A stretch of DNA of 64,000 bases from an uncultured Latescibacterota bacterium. Its GTDB lineage: Bacteria; Latescibacterota; UBA2968. The notes beneath the pieces were generated by a model that was not told the DNA's origin, did not search any database, and worked only from the letters and a program-made list of their open reading frames with translations. Within the stretch, counting starts at the first letter, position 1. The number at the start of each line of letters is the position of its first letter. The stretch lies in contig OY282377.1 in assembly GCA_958295785.1 (NCBI GenBank), positions 3,254,385 to 3,318,384 on the forward strand, written 5' to 3'. Positions 24,601 to 31,119 of this stretch are shown one piece after another. Made by a program: the position numbers and the translations under genes.

Positions 24601-26168
24601 CGCATGCGATCATCGGGATCCAACTTGTAATCGGGCAAAAATTCATCGCTGTTCAACGACAAATCCAGCACGCCTGCGAGCACGCGAATCTGTTGGGTCA
24701 AATTGTCGTAATTCACGAACTCGGGCAGATCCAGCGGGGTATCCACGCGAAATCGCGCATCGTTCACCGTGGTCAAAGACAGCGCGGGCGTGCCCGCATA
24801 GAGCACCACTTCGCTGTCGCTCTTGATATTTTTCCCGGGAATGTACATATCCCATGTCATCCCGCCTTTGGGATTGATCCCATCGACCATCGCGTCTTTT
24901 GACGGCGCGCCGATGCCCTTGGCAATGGCGGTGGCATAGCGCGTAAAGGACTTGCCAAAAACGGCAAAAAATCGCGTGTAAAAATAATTGACCGCCGCGT
25001 TCGCCGAAAAGCCAGCGGTCTGACTCGCCACGCCCAATTCAGCGGTTTGGCTCGACAACTCCAACCCGATAAACAGCGCGATATCGATGGGTTCGGTCAT
25101 CAGCGCGGCAAAATGCTCTTCCTTGCGCGAATGCCGATTCAAAAAGTCGCAAATCCCCCGAAAGCCCAGGTGATGCGCCGAAGACGCCAAAAAGAGCACC
25201 GTGTATTTGGGGCGATGCGCCCGAAAATACGCGGCCAATCGCATCAACCCCACAATGCCACACGCCATTTCCGCGCCCGGCGCCTGCGCGGGCACCACAG
25301 ACATGGCGTCGTAGTACGCGTTGATCACGACAATTTTTTTCGACAATTCCGCATCCGACCCCTCGATCCAGCCCAACACATTGGACACATCGCCTTTTTT
25401 CCAGGGCATCCGCGATTCGAGTTGCACCTCTATTTCGCCTTGCGTTGCCAACAGCGCGCGCAATTTTTCCCCGTGCTCGCGGTCAATCCAAAACCGCTCA
25501 ATGCCGTTGGGCACTTGCAAAAATTTCGTCTCGGCCTGCGAGTAAGACGTGGAATCCGGCGCGATAAAAATGACCTGTTGCGCGCCCAAAATGGCCGCGT
25601 TGAGCCATCTGTTCCACGTATTAAAATCCAACAACACGACCGCGCCCTCCACATCTTTGCCATCATACGCCTTAAATTCGCCATTGCCCCCGTCGATCAA
25701 GCGCGTGCGAACACCGCCCGGCGGCAAGGTGGAGGTCTTCACCAGATTGGGCCACATCCCAAAAAGCGGAAACACCTCGCCCGACGCGACGAGGGTCAAC
25801 CGACTGCCTTCATCCACGGGCGACGTCACCCCGTAGGATTCCGTCTCCACATCTTCCAGCCCCAGCGCGCGAAACCGCTCCTCGATAAACGCTGCGGCCC
25901 TATCGTGCCCCGGATAGCCCGGCACGCGCGATTTGTGTTGCGTAAAGGTCGCCATCAACGCGCGCACCTCGGCTTCGGTGATTTCGCGCTTCACGCGGTC
26001 GGCCACCACCTCGGCACCCGGCACGGGCAGTGGTGCGACCGGTTCGGGCGTCTGCAATCGCAGAACGATACGCAACAGCGGATCGACCGTATCCGGCCCC
26101 AAAATCACGGTTCCAAACCCAAACACCCCAAACGCGATCAATGCCAACCAGCCAATGCGCCGATACAT
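21642..26168 (-). CDS. FtsX-like permease fused to an M28-peptidase-like extracytoplasmic domain
   Basis: ATG 26168 follows GAGAGGAAC and opens 1508 residues. After an N-terminal membrane anchor (WLALIAFGVFGFGTVILG) comes an aminopeptidase-like domain (about 60-480): IEGSDAELSKKIVVINAYYD, then GAEMACGIVGLMRLAAYF and LFLASSAHHLGF, which follow the M28 fold. The zinc ligands look altered: the H-x-D position reads Y-Y-D, the N-D-N position reads E-M-A, and the E-E position reads A-H-H. The second half has membrane helices near 830-890, 960-1000 and 1290-1420; the last group (LFIPILVAALIVLNTMMGSV, REIGIYSSVGLAPVHIAFLF) is a clear FtsX domain. FtsX proteins normally partner an ATPase; none is adjacent. 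It probably forms an operon with the DUF6785 gene 80 bp upstream. Confidence 0.8.
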   Translation of the reverse strand: MYRRIGWLALIAFGVFGFGTVILGPDTVDPLLRIVLRLQTPEPVAPLPVPGAEVVADRVKREITEAEVRALMATFTQHKSRVPGYPGHDRAAAFIEERFRALGLEDVETESYGVTSPVDEGSRLTLVASGEVFPLFGMWPNLVKTSTLPPGGVRTRLIDGGNGEFKAYDGKDVEGAVVLLDFNTWNRWLNAAILGAQQVIFIAPDSTSYSQAETKFLQVPNGIERFWIDREHGEKLRALLATQGEIEVQLESRMPWKKGDVSNVLGWIEGSDAELSKKIVVINAYYDAMSVVPAQAPGAEMACGIVGLMRLAAYFRAHRPKYTVLFLASSAHHLGFRGICDFLNRHSRKEEHFAALMTEPIDIALFIGLELSSQTAELGVASQTAGFSANAAVNYFYTRFFAVFGKSFTRYATAIAKGIGAPSKDAMVDGINPKGGMTWDMYIPGKNIKSDSEVVLYAGTPALSLTTVNDARFRVDTPLDLPEFVNYDNLTQQIRVLAGVLDLSLNSDEFLPDYKLDPDDRMRGLKGFVRTFPRRSITPDKPRPGAIAAMRMGLEKSIKGVRRIYYDLADDRGEYYIPGVAERRVHVRAYYLDPETGEITYAPNMGRQGKIYSGNFDMNWWITKQTVILFPCVATDFYGTVDPRYLTTLSNISVYGAGNTAPQEYGYAVGFGPDEPVGVVFTSPGERVKIAMRSGVIGVRYLLLNSKSADNEWDARGEGFQTLSSGALIRTPYQAARDMWMLNESRMQKLRQYSIENQRLEALHAQAKYHLDEAENAMAEKQWDAFVKHTRSGMGIESRAYPDVKATQNDVIRGVIFFMLLVIPCAFFLERLIFAFSDIRMQIGGFGAVFVAIWIFLSQVHPAFDLSNPFVILLAFVIMALAIFVISILSGRFSENIRRLRSAEVLLHETDVGRVSASVAAFQLGIANMKKRKLRTWLTFATLVLLTFTVLSFTSIKSALEFHQLQRDVAGAYPGVLIRSKFWGPLEDTAYDYARINFKDAGTVAPRSWYVATREQKKSKAAVWSGEKNARAQGVLGLAPQEARVTRIDTLLRAGRWFQPGESACVLPDRMAELLGVADRHVGEKYIRIFGKQLKVIGVIDSEKMRTFVDLDEEILTPADFQVTDDEFITVMSQTENRERQGLEQPEVETVPFEHLDPDEIVIVPYALLRDVGSPLQSVAVRFHEAVDVEAEIKSFLSRLSVVLFAGIPTADGGIRVAVYSSLGDTSLRGLGNLFIPILVAALIVLNTMMGSVYERFREIGIYSSVGLAPVHIAFLFLAEACVYAVLGTVAGYLLGQSVAKFLLWQDALQGLTVNYSALSTVTSSMLVMLVVLLSSLYPARQASLIAVPDVTRRWKFPEPDGDRWHFEFPFTVGGKDVFGLSVFLVDYFEAHAGESLGTFYTDGARFGSIETAAGQGYAIDTTIWLAPYDLGVSQQVHFEAIPMGEHDIFAMALTIDRLSGDASSWRRVNQNFMNLLRKQFLIWRTVAPEDKARYTKKGRGMLVEAVA

Positions 26169-26248
26169 GGCGTTCCTCTCGAGAAGTGGTTCATTACCAA
26201 AAATCAGGGGTCAGTACACCTCGCCCGAAGCGAAATGCGCGAATCGAA

Positions 26249-28240
26249 TCAATACCATTTGTGAACCGTGTGTCCGCGGGGCATAAACCACAGGGCATCG
26301 ACAACGAGGCCCAATGCGGTTGACAGCACATAAGCCACCAGCATGCCGACAAAAAACGGCTTTGACCGGCGGTAGAACGGCGCGCCGCCAATTCGCAACA
26401 AAGTGAACTTGATCAGCCACGCGACAAAAATGGTGAAACTGGTGAGGCGGGCGAGCATCGTGCCCGACAACGCGAGTCCAATGGGATGCAGGGGCCACCG
26501 CGTAAATTGATACCGCAAGAACAGCAGGGCAAACATGGCGCAAGATCCGATCAAAAAGAACCAGTAATCGATCCCTTCCATCGGTTGCGGCGACACGATT
26601 GCATTGACCGCATTTTGGTACCCGCCCACGCCCGCGCGGATAATGAGCCAGTTCGGCGTGAAATTATACCCGCCAATGCGATAGCCCAACCAGATGGTGA
26701 ACAATGTCGAGGTGACGATGCCGACGACAAACGCGATGCAGACGCCGCCAAACAGCGGGCGTTTGTTGCCGGGGATGAAATCGGCCAAGCGGTTGAGATG
26801 CGTGCCCACGGAAAAGGTGAACCCGCGAAAGTGGTTGATGGCAACCGATGCCGGATACAGCATGGCGTGTGTCGATGCGGGAATGGCGCGTGCGCCGCCC
26901 ATCAGCGCGGTGGTCAAGGTCCAAGCCGACGCCGGCGCGTTCACGTAGATCAGCCCGGAATCGGCTAAAATTTTCGACACCGCGCCGTAGGTTAAAAACA
27001 TCGTCGGCAACAAAATGGCAATGACTGTCCAAGCGATCCCCGATGCCGCCAACCACACCAACACATAAACCATTGAAACCGCGAGGCAGCAAAAGGCCGC
27101 GCGGTAGGACATCAGTTCGCGGCGGTCGTCGATATGCCCGCTTTTTGGATGCAGGGCTTTTTGAAATGCGTCTTTCAAATGTGCCCGCGAAATCCACACC
27201 CACCACAAGGCGAGCGCGACAAAGGCGCCCGTTGTTTGCCACGAATAGCGTTTGGTGGCATAGTAGCGGTGGAAGGCCGGCACGCCCAGTTGATCGAGGA
27301 TGCCGGACTCGACGGTGAACATCAGATCAAAAACCCACAGACTGAGCAACACTTCCAAACTCGCAAAATACGAAAAGCATATTCCCACCGTGCTGACAAA
27401 TACCCACTGCGGCGGAAAATTTCGCCCAATGGGCACCCATGTGCCCGCGGCAGTGGGGAATTTTGGCAGCGCGGGATGAAACCACGCGATGATATTCCAC
27501 ACAAAGACCACAGCCACCACGCCAAACCCGGTCCAGAACATTCGCCCCTGCATGAAATTGGGCAACCACGTCCGACCCGTGCCGGGCTGTGTGGTCAGTT
27601 CAACGATGGGTTCCATCGCGGGATAGACCAGTTTTTCGTGCTCTGCCCACTGTTTCCGCATAATCACCGAGGCGCAAAAACAGGCGAGCGCCACGGCACA
27701 CACAAAGGTGAACCACCAAAAAAGCGGGCCGAGCCAGACCGCCCAAGGCACGGGCGCGCCTGCGGGCAGGCCATCGTAAAACCACGTCATCGCGCCATCG
27801 CGGTTCGATGGGATGATCCATTCGGGCAAATAGGGGTGCAAAAACTCTGCCCATCGGTTCTCTGGCGTGGCAAAATAGTAGGGGGTGACAATGACCCCGA
27901 CCAGATAGCCGCTGACGCCATAAGTTGGGCCGAGGGAACTGATAAAGCCCATTGAAAAAATCACGAGCCATTCGCCCGGGGAAAAGGCAAAGCGTTTGCC
28001 AAAGCACCGTGCGAGCGCGCTGCACGCGATCACACTCAGCAACGTCAGCATCAGATTGCCCATGGGCATGTGGCTGTACGCCATGAAGGAGCTGTGCAAA
28101 ATATACCGCACGACGGTTGCCAGCGCGCTGATCGCAACGACCAACACGAGCCCGAAAATCAGGGATCGCACCGTCACGCCAGTATTGGCACGCGCCCTCG
28201 GATCGGCCGTTAAATCTGTATGTTCCGCGCTCAAAGCCAT
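26249..28240 (-). CDS. DUF6785/DUF6784-type polytopic membrane protein 1
   Basis: The 663-residue product is a polytopic inner-membrane protein with about 12-14 hydrophobic segments. Blocks shared with the second paralogue in this window (59665-61611) are HMPMGNLMLTLL, SPGEWLVIFSMGFISS, TPYYFATPENRWAEFLHPYL, WAVWLGPLFWWFTFVCAVAL and RKQWAEHEKLVYPA. These fit the DUF6785 family common in Planctomycetes, Poribacteria and FCB candidate phyla, distantly like oligopeptide transporters; transport has not been shown to my knowledge. The start is ATG 28240. It lies 80 bp before the FtsX/M28 gene on the same strand, suggesting co-expression. Confidence 0.8.
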   Translation of the reverse strand: MALSAEHTDLTADPRARANTGVTVRSLIFGLVLVVAISALATVVRYILHSSFMAYSHMPMGNLMLTLLSVIACSALARCFGKRFAFSPGEWLVIFSMGFISSLGPTYGVSGYLVGVIVTPYYFATPENRWAEFLHPYLPEWIIPSNRDGAMTWFYDGLPAGAPVPWAVWLGPLFWWFTFVCAVALACFCASVIMRKQWAEHEKLVYPAMEPIVELTTQPGTGRTWLPNFMQGRMFWTGFGVVAVVFVWNIIAWFHPALPKFPTAAGTWVPIGRNFPPQWVFVSTVGICFSYFASLEVLLSLWVFDLMFTVESGILDQLGVPAFHRYYATKRYSWQTTGAFVALALWWVWISRAHLKDAFQKALHPKSGHIDDRRELMSYRAAFCCLAVSMVYVLVWLAASGIAWTVIAILLPTMFLTYGAVSKILADSGLIYVNAPASAWTLTTALMGGARAIPASTHAMLYPASVAINHFRGFTFSVGTHLNRLADFIPGNKRPLFGGVCIAFVVGIVTSTLFTIWLGYRIGGYNFTPNWLIIRAGVGGYQNAVNAIVSPQPMEGIDYWFFLIGSCAMFALLFLRYQFTRWPLHPIGLALSGTMLARLTSFTIFVAWLIKFTLLRIGGAPFYRRSKPFFVGMLVAYVLSTALGLVVDALWFMPRGHTVHKWY

Positions 28241-28298
28241 GGCGTTTATCTCATTAAAATTATGGGTAGCTGATGATAGACACGGAAAAAAGGTAATC

Positions 28299-28325
28299 GT
28301 AGGGGCGATGTCCCCGTGCTCGCCC
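28299..28325. repeat. Palindromic intergenic repeat unit (inverted)
   Basis: GTAGGGGCGATG...GTGCTCGCCC lies between the DUF6785 and GT87 genes, with one mismatch from the consensus, in the opposite orientation to the 3.9-4.2 kb array. Confidence 0.8.
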
Positions 28326-28405
28326 CGAATGGACGAATAGACGAATCAATGGACAGTGTACAACTGGCCTGAGAGGCTGTGTCAAAATTATCGGGACCTA
28401 CCCCC

Positions 28406-29737
28406 CTACCCCGTTGCTATTTTCGTCTTAAAACAACTTCTCAGAAGCAATACCGTGCTGATCAGGAGCGCGCCTTCGGCAATCACATATTTGTACTCGA
28501 ACCAGTCGTTTAGATACGGAGCGATGAGGGGATAGCCATGTGGGTCGGGCATGCCCGCGAGCAACAGGCCGATGGCCCCCAAATAAAGTGCCAAGGGGTG
28601 AGCGATGCCTTTCCGGTGGCATTGAATTAGGATGAGGAGAGCGGGCAACAACCACACCGTGTTCATCGCCCAAGTTATCGGTGCGGTTAGCAAAATAGCG
28701 GTCACCACCAGTTGCCAATAGATCAATTCTGCGGTCGGATTGAGGCGATCAAAAAATTGTTTTTCGCGCAGGTGCCACGCGATCATCGGCAGCAAAAACA
28801 GCCCCATCAGGCTGGTCGATACGCCGAACGCACTGCCCCATCGCGGAGAGATTACATCGACCAGAGTCGCGTTGCCCACAAATTCAAACGCGCTGAGGCG
28901 ATAGCGATGGCCTTCCTTTTGTGCGATTCCGTTCCGGTGGTCGGACAGATAGGGTTGCACCAATGCGCGGGGCAACAGCATGTCCCGGGTTCCGCCTTCT
29001 CCGTATTGGGAAATGCGAGGCAGGTGCGTCAGCACATAGTCCCGGTTTGCAGAATACCCATCCAGCACGAGAGAGCAAAGGCCAAAAAAGAGACACCCAC
29101 TTGTAAATCCCGCCAGCGCGGTCCATTTTCTCCGCAATACAAGAAATGGCGCGAAATAAACGCAGTGCAATTTCAGAAGTGTCGCCACCGCGAGGCAGAG
29201 GCCCGATGCGACTTGCTGTCTCTTGCCGCGTTGCATAAGATAAACAAATGCGGCGAGCAATAATAGAGTCAAGCCATCGACCTGACCGCGTTCCAAAAGG
29301 GTCAAGACCGGATGGAACAGGCAGACGCATATCCCGGCGAATATCGCTACATCGCGCCCCATTCGCGCCTGCAATGTCTTGTGTGCCACCCACATGGCGA
29401 GCGCGATGCAGATCAGCGCGAGGCCCGTCCACAATCCTTTGGCAACGCGATAGGGCAAATACGCGAGGGGCTGGAACAATCGAGCTGCAAAAGGCGGATA
29501 GAGAAATCGGCTGTGTCGCAAAAGCCCGAACCCGTCCCATATCGGCGGGGTATGTGCCAAGTGGGTCCGATAGGGCGACAACCCCTGTGCCACCGCCTGC
29601 CCGGCTGTGTAAAAAGCCGAGAAATCCATTTGCACGCTCTCACGCCCGAAGAGAACGGCAAACCCCACGACGCGACCAGCCGATAGCAAAAGGAGTGTGA
29701 CCAGCAGCCATCGGACGTATTTTGCCTTCTTGTTCAC
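28406..29737 (-). CDS. GT87/DUF2029-type polyprenol-phosphate sugar transferase-like membrane protein
   Basis: The 443-residue protein starts with a membrane helix (VRWLLVTLLLLSAGRVVGFA) and then MDFSAFYTAGQAVAQGLSPY. Its Asp (D38) in D-F-x-x-[FY]-Y is the conserved catalytic-type Asp of GT-C enzymes of the DUF2029/GT87 family. RFLYPPFAARLFQPLAYLPY and LERGQVDGLTLLLLAAFVYL are further family blocks, and about ten membrane segments follow. Members transfer a sugar, often mannose or arabinose, from a lipid-phosphate donor on the outer side of the inner membrane; donor and acceptor are unknown here. The only start is GTG 29737, with the left end of MITE copy 3 just 6 bp upstream, so the native ribosome site has been replaced by repeat sequence and expression may be impaired. 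Confidence 0.8.
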   Translation of the reverse strand: MNKKAKYVRWLLVTLLLLSAGRVVGFAVLFGRESVQMDFSAFYTAGQAVAQGLSPYRTHLAHTPPIWDGFGLLRHSRFLYPPFAARLFQPLAYLPYRVAKGLWTGLALICIALAMWVAHKTLQARMGRDVAIFAGICVCLFHPVLTLLERGQVDGLTLLLLAAFVYLMQRGKRQQVASGLCLAVATLLKLHCVYFAPFLVLRRKWTALAGFTSGCLFFGLCSLVLDGYSANRDYVLTHLPRISQYGEGGTRDMLLPRALVQPYLSDHRNGIAQKEGHRYRLSAFEFVGNATLVDVISPRWGSAFGVSTSLMGLFLLPMIAWHLREKQFFDRLNPTAELIYWQLVVTAILLTAPITWAMNTVWLLPALLILIQCHRKGIAHPLALYLGAIGLLLAGMPDPHGYPLIAPYLNDWFEYKYVIAEGALLISTVLLLRSCFKTKIATG

Positions 29738-29743
29738 AGGGGT

Positions 29744-30235
29744 TATACCAATTTGAATTAATGTTGTCTGTATCCTGCCCTCCCATCAGGGATGAATGAG
29801 GGATTGGAAACAGAAGTTACGTAGGGATCATGCTTGTCTAAAGCGTTTGGTTCTAAAGCGTCGTTTGTTGCCTTTGATGCGTTGGCTACGCCTGTGCCTA
29901 CGGCGTGCGGCGACTTCCTTTTTTTCAACAGCAAAAAAAAGGAGGCGAGCGGGGTACAACTGCCCCAGCAGTTCAAAAATGCCGCTCTCAAACGCCGAGA
30001 GGCTTGCACAGCGCAAATCGCTTTTGTAGTAGCACGACATGCGTTGGCCTGCGAGGTGGGTTGCAAGATGAATGTGGGTTGCGAGACGGCCTTGCGCGCT
30101 GTGCGTGATCGCTTTTTCCGATGTTTTTTGTGATGGCATTTTTGCAATGGCTTTTCTGAATGACTGCGGAACGTCAAGGGAGATCTCTTGTTAGCAACAT
30201 AACGCACCAGGCCAATAGAAAATCAAATTGGTATA
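29744..30235 (+). mobile_element. MITE-like interspersed element, copy 3 (both ends intact)
   Basis: This 492-bp copy has the clearest ends: TATACCAATTTGA (29744-29756) and TCAAATTGGTATA (30223-30235) are perfect inverted repeats, consistent with a TA target. It carries the common internal blocks plus a 50-bp segment shared only with copy 4, which includes GGGGTACAACTGCCCC. It separates the divergent GT87 gene (6 bp away) from the candidate RNA promoter (-35 box 7 bp away). Confidence 0.9.
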
Positions 30236-30242
30236 AGCCCCC

Positions 30243-30271
30243 TTGACTTCAAAATTCCGTCTATGTATATT
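30243..30271 (+). promoter_or_regulatory. Sigma-70 type promoter of the candidate small RNA
   Basis: TTGACT (30243-30248) and TATATT (30266-30271) are separated by exactly 17 bp. The same box types and spacing precede uppS (34174) and the gene at 53417. Confidence 0.75.
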
Positions 30272-30276
30272 GAACA

Positions 30277-30357
30277 CTCAGTAAAGGTTCCCCCCTGATG
30301 ACAAGAGCCCAAGGGGCTCTCTCCAGAAACGGAGTAGTCAGGGGGGTCGTTTTTTTT
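30277..30357 (+). ncRNA. Candidate small RNA with a three-way junction and U-tract
   Basis: Transcription from the promoter at 30243 would begin near 30277 and run about 80 nt. The RNA closes with a perfect 9-bp stem (CCCCCCTGA 30290-30298 with TCAGGGGGG 30338-30346). Inside are two further hairpins: AGAGCCC/GGGCTCT (30304-30310, 30314-30320, loop of three) and CTCC/GGAG (30321-30324, 30331-30334). TCG and eight Ts follow (30350-30357). No start codon with a ribosome site lies within. Promoter, compact fold and terminator together define a complete transcription unit. It ends 13 bp before the stop of the convergent DUF3800 gene; on the minus strand the hairpin could also help end that gene. 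No known RNA family was recognised. Confidence 0.65.
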
Positions 30358-30370
30358 AATAGAATATATA

Positions 30371-31033
30371 TCAGTAATAGTACAGCACATCGTCCTGAAA
30401 GATGTCCAATTCGCTACGCACCGCTTCCTTGATCTGGTCAAACCATGTTGTTTCTCCTGTTTGCAATTTCCTGTACACGGCCCAACAACAGTAGTCGGCC
30501 ACCTGCAACCCGTAATGGGAACGGGAGTCATGATGTAGAATACGATACTTTATCTTTGGGAGCAACTGGCCGGTCAGCGCGAGTTGAATACTCTTTTCAA
30601 TGGCCTTTCGCCGCTTGTTCACTGGGATGGTATCGGTAATGACGATGACTTCATCAGTATCTACTGCGAACGTCTGAGGCAACACAAACTTCAGCAGATG
30701 GCCCAGCATTTCCGGATAGAAGTGCTGGGCTATCCGCAAATCTGGGTCAGTTTTGGCCTTCTCGATCACCAAGCAGTCGATGCATAAGCCATCGAGATGA
30801 TCGCCGATGAGATCAAACACTTTGCCTCGCACATGTTTGTTGTCAGCGGTGCAGTGGAAGTATTCGCTATCCAAGCCGTATTCAATGCAGTCGTACTTGC
30901 AATCGTCAATTGATCTAAACCACCGGAAGGGTCTCCTCATGCTGACGCTGGTCAGCACGAAATAGCGGGTTCCATTCGCGCTGAAGTCGAAGTTTCCAGC
31001 TTCATCGAGGAAGATATAGGCGCAACGATTCAT
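30371..31033 (-). CDS. DUF3800 domain protein
   Basis: ATG 31033 lies behind a near-perfect site (GAAGGAGGTAACTT). The 220-residue protein begins YIFLDEAGNFDFSANGTRYF, the D-E-[AS]-G-x-x-x-F hallmark of DUF3800, and ends with HYGLQVADYCCWAVYRKL, the conserved Q-x-A-D motif. The acidic residues in these motifs and in VIVITDTIPVN suggest an RNase H-like nuclease fold, as proposed for the family. DUF3800 genes often sit in accessory or defence regions with no fixed partner. Here the neighbours are the candidate RNA (convergent) and a GWxTD gene (same strand, 86 bp downstream of that gene's stop). Its excellent ribosome site contrasts with the weak sites of most neighbours. Confidence 0.85.
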   Translation of the reverse strand: MNRCAYIFLDEAGNFDFSANGTRYFVLTSVSMRRPFRWFRSIDDCKYDCIEYGLDSEYFHCTADNKHVRGKVFDLIGDHLDGLCIDCLVIEKAKTDPDLRIAQHFYPEMLGHLLKFVLPQTFAVDTDEVIVITDTIPVNKRRKAIEKSIQLALTGQLLPKIKYRILHHDSRSHYGLQVADYCCWAVYRKLQTGETTWFDQIKEAVRSELDIFQDDVLYYY

Positions 31034-31119
31034 AAGTTACCTCCTTCAAGAATCCTTTGAGGGAGAGTCCTTGAACTATAAGGAACTTGCTTCGCGGAAT
31101 AAAAAAATAAACGCAGTCG

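Noticed and set aside
22251-26264. Long plus-strand frames opposite the M28/FtsX gene
   Set aside because: Arg/His/Gln-rich products of the complementary strand of a GC-rich gene; no family motifs and no ribosome sites.
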